Shown here: piece after piece, positions 23,456 to 36,305 of the stretch
Numbering within the stretch: the first letter of the stretch is position 1
Layout: each line of letters starts with the position of its first letter
Assembly: GCA_964017145.1 (NCBI GenBank)
Contig: OZ024844.1
Coordinates: 2,728,001-2,792,000 of the forward strand
Source of the DNA: Agrocybe praecox
Lineage: Eukaryota > Basidiomycota > Agaricomycetes > Agaricales > Agrocybaceae
Direction: 5' to 3'
DNA length: 64,000 nucleotides
Notes under the pieces: model-generated
Told to the model about the DNA's origin: nothing
Databases searched by the model: none
What the model saw: only the letters and a program-made list of their open reading frames with translations
Translations under genes and position numbers: made by a program

Positions 23456-23948
23456 GCTGATAAACGGAAGCAAGGGGAATAACGATTCAAAAGTGTTCTG
23501 CAGTAAGACGCGAAATCCAAATTTTTGTTTATTTCTTATGTAATCAACACGTACAAATGGAGATGCGCGTCTATTACTCCGCTGGAGAGAGCTGCAGAGA
23601 AATGCAAAGTGACTATTAGTTCGAGTTTTGCAGGAAATAATACCTGCATTCAGTAGTTGACTCAGAAATAATAAATACTAAACATTGGTATGAATGATAT
23701 AATATCAGAGGGAAACTAAAAGACTCGCGTTGACAAACCAAACTGAGAGCACAGGAGGTATCTTGGAAAGGGAAAGAAAAGAAAAGATTTGGAGATTAAT
23801 GGAATAGGGAATTGCTGCATGCTATTCTTGATAGAAAAGGAAAGAACTGAGGCTGAGTTATGGGAAAATATGGTACATTGAAACGCCGAGAGCGATCTTT
23901 AAAGAGGGAATGGGAGGAGCACGCAGTCAGTGAGATTTTTAACGTCAA
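23456..23948. promoter_or_regulatory. intergenic region between BRX1 and KH gene
   Basis: About 0.5 kb, AT- and purine-rich. It holds the BRX1 promoter and the 3' end of the KH gene. Nothing coding was recognised. Confidence 0.4.
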
Positions 23949-25374
23949 TTACGTTTGTGCAGTGCTGGCTCGCAACTGCTTCTGCTTCTCTTGCTCCAAT
24001 CGCTACGACCAGCATTAGACAAATCAAACGCATAATTATATAGTGAATACTCACGTGGTAGAGAAGTTGTACGGCCATTTGGATATTTGCAGGTTGACCA
24101 GTAATCACGACCAACCTTTCACCTTCCTGTCCGGCCGGCGCAGGTGCACCGTTCAAGCCAACACCAGACGCACCCGGTTCCATGATCTTAATTTGACTCG
24201 CACTCATGTGTCGGATCTCATTGATCTTGCTGCCTCCCTTCCCAATGATGCAACCCACAAGATCATTGGGGATATATATTTGCTGCGTTTGCAGCTGCTG
24301 TGGGGGATTATGTGGGGCATAACTGGAGCCAGGGTTATAGCCCCCAGGAGGAACGTACGATGAACCTCCTGATGGACGGGAACTGCGCGTGTTACTGTTA
24401 CTGGTACTTCCAGGGCGGTAGCTCGAGCTACCATATGAAGGCATCTTCTCCTGCGCTTCGAGAAGAATGTTGCCAATATAATATGTAGCGATGTGGATAG
24501 CATCTGCAACACCAGCAACACTGAGGACTCGCTGCGTATTGGTGTCAGCTGTGATAGAACGATACGGGGGTATGTACAACGAACCTCTGTCGATCCAGGC
24601 AGCATACCTTCGCTGGCATTCAATCTTGCACCACTTGCGTCTTGAATTTCCTTGATCTTCGAACCCTGTTTGCCGATGACCGACCCCATGCGTGAGTTGG
24701 GAATCATGAATTTGATGGTGACCGCCCGGCTTCCGGGGACTGAGGGTACATCGAATGGTTCGTCATTTATCCTACGAACGATGAGACCGAACGCCTTGAA
24801 GTCGACATAAGTACATTTGGAATATAATAGAACTGGAATGAGGGGAAATGACCTTTGAGACGGCGTCGAGTGGCCCGCTGACATTGAGGATGCGCTCGGG
24901 GTTACCAGGAATACTCTCTGACACCATAACACGAGCGCCGCTTTTCTCGCGGATCTCGTTAACATGAGAACCTCCCTTGCCAATGATAATAGATGCATCC
25001 TGGGTCACGATAAGGCAACGCATATGGATGTTGGCCGCAGGCTGGGCTGCTCCAGCGCTGGTCGAAGAAGATGGTTCGCCAGATGTCGTGGCTGAGTTCT
25101 TGCCATTGTCTCTGCCCTCACTGGGCACACCAAGCAGGACCTTGTGGTCATCCTTTCTGTTGGGCGTGGAGTTGGCGTCATTAATGGCGCGATTCCCATT
25201 GGTATTGGCAGAAGTTTCGGGCATATTGATGTCAGAGTGGGAACCGGAACCCGTGTTGTTGCTCGATGAGCCATCCACAGCGGCTGCACCGGTGTTTGGA
25301 CGCTTGTGGTTCTTATACTGCTCAGTATCAGATGGAGAGCGAGACCTCTTTCTGTTCGAATCAGCGTCTGGCAT
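23949..25374 (-). CDS. triple KH-domain RNA-binding protein (PCBP/Rnc1/Pbp2 type)
   Basis: Poly(C)-type RNA-binding protein that is likely to control mRNA stability or translation. Four exons, 25374-24853, 24794-24585, 24531-24055 and 24002-23949, give 420 residues. The N-terminal ~115 residues are Ser/Asn-rich and disordered with a basic patch. Three KH domains follow, each with an intact GXXG loop: KH1 about 118-175 (IIIGKGGSHVNEI), KH2 about 198-262 (SVIGKQGSKIKEIQDASGA) and KH3 about 328-402 (CIIGKGGSKINEIRHMS). The KH2-KH3 spacer is Ser/Gly/Pro-rich. Domain order and count match fission yeast Rnc1 and human PCBPs. The start is the ATG giving MPDADSNRKRSRSP; a more upstream TTG is in frame. 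Confidence 0.93.
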
Positions 25375-25612
25375 GTCGATAATTGAGTGGGTTCTTTTGT
25401 CAGTTTTTGGGATTCTCAATGGTTGATTTGCCAGGGAATTGGGGATGGTAGATGGTCTGGGGGATATGGCAGGGAATGATGAGAGGGGAATGCGAGGTGG
25501 AGGCAGGGAAGAGCAGTAAATAAAAGGACATACCTGGCAGAAATCAGACGAGTCGAGACGATACAGAAGAGTTACAACGAATCCAGCAACCAGCCATGTC
25601 CCCTAAATATTC

Positions 25613-27852
25613 TCACAAACAACCGTATACAACTTCTTTTCCGTATTCTAAAACGTAATCTATGAATTCTTTCCATCTTTTCTCAAATCCCTTCATTGCT
25701 ACCTTCTTTGTTTCTTCATCCATTGTAGAAAACTAAATTATTCCTTAGTATATATCAGCAATCATCTCTTTTCAAACATACCTCGATGCTGTCTCGCGCC
25801 AGTGCACCCAGCGTGCTCAGTCCAGTGATCTCGCTCGCGGCAAGTACCTAGAATCACTACTCAACAACAAGTCTCCTATCAATGGCCAAAATAATATACC
25901 TGGAAGTAGTCGAACGTAAGTCCCATGTTCCCAAACACCGCGGGATCATCCGAGCATAAGGAAACCGGGACTCCGTTATTTATCAACACAGGAAGGGGAT
26001 GCATCAGCATCGACGAGGCCAAACGCTGTACAAAACAAATCATCAACTTGGTTTTGAAATCGCAAACCTGCGTCTGCGTACTAGGATCTCATTCCTGAAA
26101 TACATTCAGTGCTAAGTCCATCCACAGATACGTAAGACTCACGAAATCGGGCAGACTTCAACAGCAATGCCTCTTTCTCTACAAATCTCGACAAGCTTGG
26201 GATGCTTGATCAACGAATACCTACGTGACTGCGTCAAGTACAAACAAAAAATGCAAAAAATGTGACGCACCCATGTCCAATTCGTTTCGTGCCAAGTAGT
26301 ATGGCATCATAAAGATTAACATCCGCTTCAGTTCCATCACCAAGAGTTTCCCCCGCATGGAAGATAAATGGTATATCTACACCCTCTTCTTTTTGACGCT
26401 CCTGGAATCGCAACAGATTTTTTGCATAATAAATCAGAGGCTTCAACTCATTTTCATCTCCAACAAGATCGAATCCTGCAAAAAAAGCTCAACTCGTGTT
26501 TCTTTCACCTATATGCTACTCGCCTGCAATCAAGTGGGGGAATTCTTTCTTCAAAGCTATGCAATCTTCGAGGTACCAATCCAACTCTTCAGGTGTCATG
26601 AAGCGTATAGTGGAATATATTATCTGTTTTGATATTTCAATGAGCGGTCAAGTTCGCGTAGGAAATATTTACCCTGGCGCCAATGAACTCTCCCTCTCTT
26701 CCTTTTTGTGCCATCTCTTGCTTGACCTCGTTCAGGACCCGTTCAAATATGATAAGCCAGTCACGATGTGGGAGGTTCTCTTTTCCATCTGAACCAACCA
26801 TGTACCTTCACCAAAAATGTTAGTCGTCTGTCCGCTCAAATATCGTGAAATAATAAACCGACTTGAACAAAAAATTCACTCTCGGTTCGACATAAGAGAT
26901 ACCATCCTCGATGGAAGATCGGAAGAACTGTCTGATATATTCAGAAAAGATTGGCTCTACTCTTATCAAACCCTGCATTCTGTTCAGTTTGTCAAAAAGT
27001 ACAATCGACGAGAAATCACGTACAGTAGATGTTCTGAAAGTACTGGTGAACTTTTGCCAAATCTGATTGTTGAGCTTGGTTAGAGTTAACTAGTCAGATA
27101 GTTCAAGTCAAAGTATACCTTCGTAATCGTGTTGTGCGTGTTATATGCCTCGGTTGGGTTGATTGTCATAGATCCGATTACCCATTTGTCGAATCCTTCT
27201 TGACCGCCCAGTTCTTGAGAGAACGAACTACGTGCACTCTTCAGGGGTACCCAGCTGCTCAACGGGTACGAGTCATCGGTCAGACTTGTAAGCGAGGAAA
27301 ATTCTTCCTTAGGCAAGTAACGGAATTCAGGTAGATTGGTCGATAAATTAGACGCTTCCAATCGTTGGTGAACGCGAACATGCACTGCATCATGCTTGTA
27401 TGCCAGTTCCAGGAGATATTCCGCGTTCACAGTAGCATCTAGATGAGCGTGCAATAAAGCACCTTTTGGCATCTGTACATGGTAAGGTAAAGAATGGAAT
27501 ACAGAAGTGCCGTATTCATAGCTACCTTGCTCAGGATCTCAAATAATCTGGTTTTCATTATAATATTCTTCCCTATGTTATAGTCCACAAGATTACTAGG
27601 GCCTCTAAAAGACGACTTAAAAAAGCACAACGCACCTGTCAAGAACTCCATTCCTGGGAATGGATGAGGGATCGATGGATGCTCTTCTTTCCATATTGTA
27701 CCCGCTTCAAATGCACGTATTTTGCGTACGATTTTATCTGCCTCTACTTCGTCGTCTGAACGCTGATTAGTCGCTAAAAATTCGCGCCTGAGAGAACGAT
27801 CTTGCTCGATAAAGGAGGTTCTTTGAGTTAAATAATCACTGATAGAAGGCAT
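25613..27852 (-). CDS. adenosine deaminase of the ADGF/CECR1 (ADA2) family
   Basis: Deaminates adenosine or deoxyadenosine to inosine. Thirteen exons (27852-27636, 27572-27526, 27472-27119, 27062-27024, 26972-26863, 26805-26673, 26623-26524, 26475-26271, 26220-26143, 26094-26082, 26025-25900, 25847-25782, 25732-25613) give 535 residues. Zinc and catalytic motifs are all present: HAH in KGALLHAHLDAT, FHAGET, GHG in TKRIGHG, and SDDP in LCSDDPAVFG. ISYVEPRVNF and the WLIIFERVL region fit the ADGF subgroup, not classical short ADA. No signal peptide is seen at MPSISDYLTQ, so the enzyme is probably intracellular, unlike animal ADA2. Exon 10 is only 13 nt. Intron 7 starts with GC (26523). Intron 5 uses the weaker donor GTCGGT, which is needed for frame. 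Confidence 0.92.
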
Positions 27853-28694
27853 TGAAAGTGATATACGAAGTAAAGAAGGGATGGTTGGTATGCTCGAGAA
27901 TGTTCCCTGAGGTTTATAACCAGATCAAAGATTGACCATGACTCAACGCATGGCCACCTTACATACGACACGGCCGGAAGTAGATCGTTATCATCATGTT
28001 TCTGAAGCTAAGCGACATAGTAGGGGTTGAAATTGAACAGGGGTATGGCAGACAAGGGGACCGTAATCATATCATATTGAAAATGACGCAAAGAGATCAT
28101 AAATTTTACAGAGAGAGACTATTAGACTTTTTCTTGGAACGGTGCCGAAGGGCACCATCTGAGTTGTGTTTGGACTGGACCTGTCAGCCAAACAACGCGT
28201 CTTCCGAATTGGTTCCGCGTCCGAGTCCTTCTTGTGCTCAACTTGTGCTCTTCAACGTTGCCTATTCCAAAACTTGTCATCCCCATGATGTTTAACCGTT
28301 CAATAATGTCGGATAAAACCAATCATTAACTCGTCATCTTAAAAGTCCGTCTTCTCCGCCTTCTTTGATCACAATCGTATCTTGCCGCTTGAAGACCTTA
28401 ATCCCACATGATCGTTGAGCACTAAAGTTCTTGATTGAAGAACGTCATTTTATGTGTTCTCAGGTCATCTGACTGCCCTATTGTGAATGTCTAAACGATT
28501 TCGGTATTTCTTATTCCTTCAGGTCTACGTTCACCAATGTGCCGCGAATTTTCCAACCCGTCCCATTTTCCCGATTTCCGCCCGCCCAGCAACAAAAATA
28601 TCCATAGAAATAGTTGAAAAAACAAGGACGGAATGACCTTCAAAGACTCTTGTTGAAAACTAGGCTAGCTTGTCTTCAATAACCCGGAGACGCC
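27853..28694. promoter_or_regulatory. divergent promoter region, adenosine deaminase (-) and GH44 gene 1 (+)
   Basis: 842 bp between divergent start codons. No coding exon was recognised. It should contain the promoter of the first GH44 gene, where carbon-response sites are expected, but no site was identified with confidence. Confidence 0.45.
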
Positions 28695-31674
28695 ATGTTC
28701 TCAAAATCTCGGCTGTTGCGCCTTGCAACGCTCGTCGCTTTCGCCACAATCCATGTTGCCCGTGGAGCTACGGAAGACTTGTCCATCTACACAGATAATA
28801 ATCTGGCACAAGGCTGGGAAAATTGGAGCTGGAGCACCGACATCAACTTTGCCGCTACCGACTTATTTTCTGGAGCCACTGGAAGCTCTATCTCGGTCAA
28901 TTCCTCGCAATATGCTGCGTTGTCCGTAAAGTTGGAAGGTACCTTCCCCGATTATGCTGGTCTTCGATTTGACATTGCCGTAAGTATCCTTTGCACCTCT
29001 ATTTCTCCAATTAACGGTAATTTAAACGGCTTGAATAGGGTGCCCAACCGGACCTGACGATCGTTGTTCAATCGACCGCTGATAACAGCCAATCTCCGAA
29101 CATCTTACTGTCTTCCATTAGCCAGACAGTGGTGGACGGCGAATTTTCGTCCCTCCTCATTAACTTCAACGATCTACCTGGTACTGGTTCTCAATTGGTT
29201 TGTCTTATTTTAATTCATGTGTGGTGAATTGTCCTTGATTTCTTAATTTTGTGTAGGGAACAGGTACATGGGACCGCCTTACCTTCCAAGCTGGTGGAAA
29301 TGGCGCCTTCGTGAGTCGAGTGTGAATTGGTCCTTCCTCAACTAACTAATGACACTTCGATAGTACCACATCGATAACGTTGTCCTCGTCAGCGTAAGCA
29401 TAAGCCTCTCCGTTTTTAAGAAATCAAATTTAAAGGTATACACAGGAGATTGTCGTCACTCCCGAATTCTTGAGCGCAGAGCCTCTCAGCAACGATGTCG
29501 TGGCCGTCACAACGGTCGGTGCTGTTGATCTTACCGACGTCCAAGTTTCCCTCAATGGCAATGTACGTTCTTTATTCCAGATAATCGACATCAATATAGC
29601 TAACCTTGATATTACCAGAACGTCAAAGTCACGAACCACACGACATACGTTCCAGTCGATACCCCTGCGAAAACCATCAGCTACTTGAAATTAGCTTCCT
29701 CCTTCACCCAAGGAAATCTTACTATTTCCGCTGGGAACGTAACATTTGCCTACACCCTTCCCACCGTCCAATATGCCAGGTAAATGATATACGCAGTTGA
29801 TGATATCTTCGTGCCACTTACGAGCTTCTTAGCATTGTACCTCAAGTTAACCACAGCATCGATTCCAATATTTATGGTGTAAACTTCCCTACTTCTGCTA
29901 GCTACATTCAACACCTAGGTGTTACTATCTCTCGATGGGGAGGAAACGCAGTTACTGCCTACAACCCATTTGGCGGATTTACAAATGCCGGAAACGATTG
30001 GTACTTTGAGAACCGAGTCATCGACAATGGTCAAGCTGACGATTGGATGGGCTGGGTACATGGGGCAGGATCCAAGAGTTTGCTTACTATTCCTGCGTAA
30101 GCTTATAACTAAACTTGTAGGGATCGACTTTCGTTAACGTGTGACTTATTTAGCCTTGATTGGGTATCCAAGGATTCGACATCTTACTCCTATCCTAAGT
30201 CTGTTTATCCTGGTAAGGCTGCATAACTCTTCTAGTGACATTAAGATTGCTGACGATCTATGTAGACCAAGAGTCATATGATCCCTACAACGCCGACGCT
30301 GGCGATGGTTTATTCCCCAATGGATCATACATAACTCCCGTTCCAATCCAATCAAACGCGTACACACCCTGGAACAGCTCTCTTGCCAAGAAGTGGTTGT
30401 CGAATTTGGCCAACAAGCCTCTCATGGTCGCTATCGACAATGAAATAGAAATTGCCAGCAACACCCATCAGGACATGCATCCAGAGTGAGCAAGGCTTAT
30501 TGGTTTATCCTTGTTTCAGTTACTGATATGTTCATATAGTCCTATAAGCTACGACGAGGAGTTGGCTCGCGTTATTGAATTCGGAACTGCCGCCAAAGAA
30601 GTTCTTCCAGATGTACTTGTGGTCGCGCCATCAACGTGCTCTTGGTGGTACTGTAAGTATCATATTATAGTAATTTGCTTCTAATAACTGAATTTCGGGG
30701 AAGACTGGACTAGTTCAGTTGGTTACACCGACAATGCGGCCCACTATAACATCGATTTCCTCCCATGGTTCCTCGCTCAAATGAAGACTCATGACAATTC
30801 AACTGGAAAGAGACTTTTAGATTACCTCGACATCCATTACTACTTCCAAGCCGATACCAGTGCTAACGACGCTGCTGCTAAAGCCCTACGCCTGAGGGCA
30901 ACTCGTAGTCTTTGGGTATGTTGGATACTACATTTGCTCCTTCTGTTACTGATTGATATGTACAGGATACTTCATATGTTGACGAGTCTTGGGTTGGGTC
31001 CAACCCTCAAAACCACCAATGGAATCCTACTGCCATCAGTCTAGTACCAAGATTCAAGACTTTGATCGACATCAATTACCCAGGAACCAAACTCTCTATC
31101 AGCGAGTGGAGTTCTACCGCCGATACCGATATCACTGGCGGTTTGGTTACTGTCGACGTTCTCGGAATCTGGGGTAAATATGCAGTCGACAGTTCGACGT
31201 ACTGGGCTACTCCTGATGAGATGGGTCCTGTCGGTCTTGCTTACTGGCTATTCCGAGGGTAAGAATTCTCGAGTTGAGCATTCTGAGTATGATGGCATTG
31301 ATGAATAATTTGGCATTTAGCTACGGGACGTACTTCGGTAGCTCCAGCTCTCAGGTCAACATGGCTACTCCCAACCCAGATACTCAAGGTCTCTACGCAG
31401 CAACTGAGAATGGCAAATTAAGTTTCGTCATTGTCAACAAGAATCCCGACACCCCAGTTGCTTTTGATCTTGCGAATGTTCCTACAGGCCAATACTTCGT
31501 CCGTCACTTCGGTGGTGAAGCAGGTGTCGCCAAATGGCAGGTAAGAAACACCTTTTGCTGCGAGTTATCAGGCAATTTGAGCTCACAATTGATGATTAGA
31601 CTACAACCACCTTGAAAGCTACCAACTACATTGTTGTCCCCGCATACACCGCTGCCTTCTTCCTTCAACAGTAG
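28695..31674 (+). CDS. glycoside hydrolase family 44, gene 1
   Basis: Secreted endo-acting beta-glucanase/xyloglucanase type enzyme. Fourteen exons: 28695-28979, 29039-29197, 29257-29310, 29364-29393, 29446-29562, 29619-29779, 29833-30096, 30154-30212, 30266-30485, 30540-30652, 30704-30915, 30966-31258, 31321-31540, 31600-31674; 753 residues. A signal peptide precedes GATEDLSIY. The first ~250 residues form a beta-rich N-terminal region (WENWSWSTDINFAAT, GLRFDIAGAQPDL). The GH44 barrel begins near IYGVNFPTSASYIQHLG, with ISRWGGNAVTAYNPFGGF. The acid/base Glu is in VAIDNEIE (about 436) and the nucleophile Glu in LSISEWSS (about 605). The C end is a beta-sandwich ending YTAAFFLQQ. Every splice border is backed by the neighbouring paralogue. 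Confidence 0.92.
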
Positions 31675-32395
31675 TTCTTGCGAGATATGGAATAATTTAC
31701 AAGTACATGAATGTTCCTTGCTAAAAATGCCACATTTTTTTTACCCATCGAAACTGTCGGACGGGAAATGATATGATTTGTATAGCTTATTGAGTCATAT
31801 ACATAGTAGGTCTGTTTGTCAAGACAAAGAAAGAAAGAAAGAAAGCATAAAAATGGTCCGAGTCAAACACGGCAGGTCATGGAACGAGAGTGCGACGATG
31901 AATGATTAAACCAAGGTAAAAAAGAGGTTCTATATTCAGGAGAACTTGAACCTCTCGGTCGAAGGGACTTTGATCGAGTCGCCCCGGTGCAAAATCGGCG
32001 GTTATATACAGTTCAACACGGAACTTTGCTTCAGCGTTGAATTATTTTTTTGAGTCTGTACATATTGAAATCATAAAATTAGACTTTTCAATTCATTGCG
32101 GTTGCAGATGAGTCCCATATTTGATGAGACAAGCCCCAACCCTGTCGCGTCACTTGTCTTTTCCTGTTACCATGTCCGATATTTGATCTGGCATATTGCT
32201 TCTGTGTTCGAGCTTTACTCGCATTTCCTTTCACATGACCTTACTTCTCCAGCATTGCACGCACAGTTGCTCGCAGGCAGCGCGGTTGTTCATATTTCAT
32301 ACATGCTTACTTGTCCTTTGGGTCAATGGCTTGTGATACAAAATCAACCGAATTCCGCCCGCAAAATTATCACCACAAAAGTGGGATACAAGCAA
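31675..32395. other. intergenic region between the two GH44 genes
   Basis: About 0.7 kb with a short AAAG microsatellite near 31826-31846 and no recognised gene. Its right end is the upstream region of GH44 gene 2. Confidence 0.5.
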
Positions 32396-32403
32396 TATAT
32401 AAG
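32396..32403 (+). promoter_or_regulatory. TATA box of GH44 gene 2
   Basis: TATATAAG lies 77 bp before the ATG at 32473, a suitable place for a fungal TATA element. Confidence 0.5.
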
Positions 32404-32472
32404 TACAGAAGACTCTCTTCTATGGGGTAGTCAAAGAATTTCGCATCTCAAAACACCCTCGCTTGGTGTGGA

Positions 32473-35366
32473 ATGGCGCCCAAAATGTGGTCTTTCTCGA
32501 CAGTCGTCGCCTTCCTGGCGCTTCGCACCGTCTACGGAGCAACAGAGGACCTCTCTATTTACTTGGACAACGCACTTTCATCTGGTTGGGAAAACTGGAG
32601 CTGGAGTAGTGATATTGACTTCGCTGCGACTGATCTGATTTCGGGGACTAGTGGAAGCTCTATATCAGTAAATTCTGGTCAATACGCTGCGTTATCCGTC
32701 AAACTAGAAGGGACTTTCCCTGACTACGCTGGTCTTCGATTCGACATTGCTGGGGCTCAACCGGATCTCAGCATTGCCATCCAATCGACTGCTGATAATA
32801 GCCAGTCACCAAGCATTCCCCTCTCTGCTATCAGCAAGACTGTCGTCGATGGTGAATTTTCCTCTTTGTTGATTGATTTTAATGCACTGCCTGGGAGTGG
32901 GACACAATTGGTATGATTACTTTTGTCCATTTCTAACCAAAAAATAACGCCATTTACACAGGGGAATGGGACATGGGATCGCATAACCTTCCAGGCTGGT
33001 GGTAATGGCGCTGTTGTGAGTTAACGAATTTCCATCAAACAGGGTTTCAAAACTTAAATGTCTATTTCTACATCAGTATCATATAGATAACGTTATTCTC
33101 GTTAGCGTGCGTGGAATACGGCATTTATGTGTGAACAGTGATTTTGAAGCCTTATGATTCTCAGGAAATTGTTGTCACCCCCCAATTTTTGAGCGCGGAG
33201 CCTCTTACAAACCAGCTACTGGCTGTGACTACAGTCGGAGCCGTCAACTTAACGGATATTCATGTTGGCTTGAATGGAAAGGTTCATATAATACTCGGAT
33301 TTTGGGGCAGGCAACTAATATTTTACCACAGACGATAAAAGTCGCCAGTCAGACGACTTACAACCCCGTTGATACACCTGCAAAGACTATCACATACTTA
33401 ACTCTGGCATCCTCGTTCAAACCAGGAAATCTATCTATCACGGCTGGTGGCACTGTGTTTACACATGTGCTTCCTGCAGCCCAACAAGGAAGGCGAGTAA
33501 CTTTGACTTCGCTCCTTTTTGTTTGCCCATGAGTTACCTTATATGCAGTGTTCTACCCTCAGTCAAGCTACCAATTAACCCATTGATCTATGGTGTCAAT
33601 TTCCCAACGTCGGCGGACTATATCAAGGAACTTGGTGTTACGATCTCTCGGTGGGGAGGAAATGCTGTCACGGCTTATAACCCCTTTGGAGGCTTTACCA
33701 ATGCCGGTGCCGACTGGTTCTTCGAGAACAGAGCCTCTGACGATGGGGATGACTGGATGTCCTGGGTTCATGGAGCAGGATCAAGCAGCTTGCTTACTAT
33801 CCCAGCGTGAGTACAGGCTCTAATTCATAGGAAAGCGTTAAGGTTAACAATGATGATAAGACTTGATTGGGTTTCAAAGGACACTACTTCTTATTCGTTC
33901 CCAAAAACAGCTTACCCTGGTAAGTCTGCTCTGGTTCATACGCGAACGCTTTACTCATATCCTTTATTCTAGATCAGAAAGCGTTTGATCCATACAACGC
34001 CGACGCAGGAGATGGCTTGTTAGCTAATGGAACGGCTGTTTCTCCCCCTCCAGACCCACATAATGCCTACGTGCCTTGGAACACCACTGCCGCGAAGACA
34101 TGGCTTACGGGCCTAGAAAACAAGCCTCTTTTGGTCGCCATTGATAACGAAATCGAGATTGCTCACAGTACTCATCAGGATATGCATCCTCAGTGAGTGA
34201 CTTTCTTCCCCTGTAATTGGCTATGATAATTACTATGGTATCGTTAGGCCAATAAGCTTTGACGAAGAACTTTCTCGAGTCATTAAGTTCGCCACCACAG
34301 CAAAAGAAGCACTTCCCAGTGTGAACGTCGTTGCTCCATCTACTTGCGCATGGTGGTACTGTGAGTAGTGGCTATTTTAGTTTATATGGAAAACTAATAT
34401 ATCTCAAGACTGGACGAGTGCTGTCGGATACACGGACAATGCTGCCCACAACAATACCGATTTCCTTCCCTGGTTCCTCGCACAAATGAAACAGCAAGAA
34501 AAAGTCGCAAAAAAGAGACTTTTAGATTTCCTCGACATTCATTATTATTACGCCGCCGATACTAGCGCCAACGATGCTCCGGCAAAGGCATTGAGACTTA
34601 GGGCTACCCGCAGCCTTTGGGTACGAAACTGCTACACCCTTATATTCAAACTCATAATTGTTTCGATAGGATCCGACTTATGTTGATGAGTCTTGGATCG
34701 GTACCTCTGCTCCACAGAACCACCAACCAAACCCCACTGCAGTAAACCTCATCCCACGATTCAAAACTCTCATCAATCAAATCTACCCAGGGACCAAGCT
34801 TTTCGTCAGCGAATTTAGCTCCACCGACGATTCTGATATTACAGGTGGCCTCGTCACCGTAGACATGCTGGGACTGTTTGGAAAGTTTGGCCTGGATGGA
34901 GCAACCTATTGGGTCACTCCTGACGCCAATGGCCCAGTGGGTCTAGCTTATTGGCTCTTCCGAGGGTAAGAGGCCAGCTTGTTTTTCGTGCGGATTTCGA
35001 GACTTAAGGTACTTTTGTAGGTTTGGGACATTTTTTGGCAGCACAAGCGTTTCAGTAAACTTGAATACCCCCAACCCCGATACGCAGGGTGTCTTTGCTG
35101 CCACAGAGAAAAACAAACTTTCTCTTGTCGTGGTTAACAAGAATCCGGATACTTCAATCGCTTTCGATCTCTCTAATGTGCCAACTGGAAAGTATTTCAT
35201 TCGTCATTTCGGCGGTGATGCAGGAGTGGCAAAGTGGCAGGTCAGCCCATCTATATGTTCTGTTCGAGTGAAACGCTGATTATATCAATAGACTACAGCC
35301 ACTTTGAAGTCTACCGACTATCTCGTTGTCCCCGCATATACTGCTCTATTCCTACAGCAACAGTGA
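32473..35366 (+). CDS. glycoside hydrolase family 44, gene 2
   Basis: Tandem paralogue of gene 1, 750 residues in 13 exons: 32473-32910, 32962-33015, 33077-33106, 33165-33281, 33332-33492, 33549-33806, 33861-33919, 33973-34192, 34248-34360, 34409-34620, 34670-34965, 35021-35240, 35292-35366. Signal peptide MAPKMWSFSTVVAFLALRTV. Exon 1 equals exons 1 and 2 of gene 1 without the intron. Nine later exons have exactly the same length in both genes. The acid/base Glu is kept in VAIDNEIE. The nucleophile Glu is kept in VSEFSS, where gene 1 has SEWSS. Exon 5 ends at a GC donor (33493), proved by the matching exon length in gene 1. Secreted, with likely action on xyloglucan or beta-glucan. The duplicates have diverged clearly at protein level. 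Confidence 0.92.
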
Positions 35367-36224
35367 CCGGGGTTTGACATATATTGTCCGCAATGTGTTC
35401 CGTTTGAAACCTTATTGTCATAATGTAATCGTCGGGCTCATTCATTGACCAGATATGCACTTTAAAGCAATACAGGCTACTCCGAATCCCGATGAGTAAG
35501 GTATTATAATGTTCCCGCGATTGTCGCTGAGCGCGCCTCGAGAAGAGGTGAGACCGTCTTGACTTAGCGTAGGCTCGTAAAGTACGGTTGTACATGATGT
35601 GCAATAATGAGAATGGTCTGAGACGCTCGCCTCTTGACATCTGCTGTCTCCTTATCAAGTGTGGCGTCTCCGTTGGTCGCTATTTCCTTTTATGGATAAG
35701 TCATTTTGCCAACTTTTACAGGCACATACATGGGCATTATACGTCGAAAAGCTTAGCGATCACGTACGTTGAAACGAAATCTTCATCGAGTAAGAAGAGT
35801 AGTACGAACTATTAAAATCATCTCATAGGATGGAAGGAGCCTTCAAGAAGTCCTTACTCCGGATTCCCTTCGTATTTGGAGTGAGGCAGCTCCAGTACAG
35901 ACAATAATAGACTCCACGTAAATATCCGTCTATAATTATCTGGTTGACACTGAAGATTGCGTGGGTTAAGGATCATCGCTAGCTAGCGTGTTTTGTCAAT
36001 AGAATTGACAAAGGCCTCGGCTAATTGGGAGAAAAGCGAGTGAAAGCGATAAAATTCGAATACAAAATTATGATTTTTGAGAGAAATCACAATCTACAGT
36101 GCGGTTTTAACTAAAGGTTCCCTATAAATAACCAAAATATGCTTCAACGATCACGTTAACGCTCTTTGAAGATGAAACACAAAATTGAAGCGCATGTAGC
36201 ATCTATGTTGTTTTGTAAGAATCT
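35367..36224. other. intergenic region downstream of GH44 gene 2
   Basis: About 0.86 kb with no recognised gene. It includes a short AT-rich hairpin around TGATTT and AAATCA at 36070-36089. The right end leads into the promoter of the next gene. Confidence 0.45.
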
Positions 36225-36232
36225 ATATAAAG
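36225..36232 (+). promoter_or_regulatory. TATA box of YRP-HKGL protein 1
   Basis: TATATAAA lies 81 bp before the predicted ATG at 36306, which supports that start. Confidence 0.5.
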
Positions 36233-36305
36233 TAGAATTGTCGAGGGATGGCTAGTTATCCAACATTGCGTTTACTATTTTCTTACTCGCTCTTAATTTC
36301 AGATC

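Noticed and set aside
32096..32638. Long open frame overlapping the start of GH44 gene 2
   Set aside because: It is in another frame from the GH44 coding exon and has no similarity; the GH44 reading is fully supported by its paralogue.
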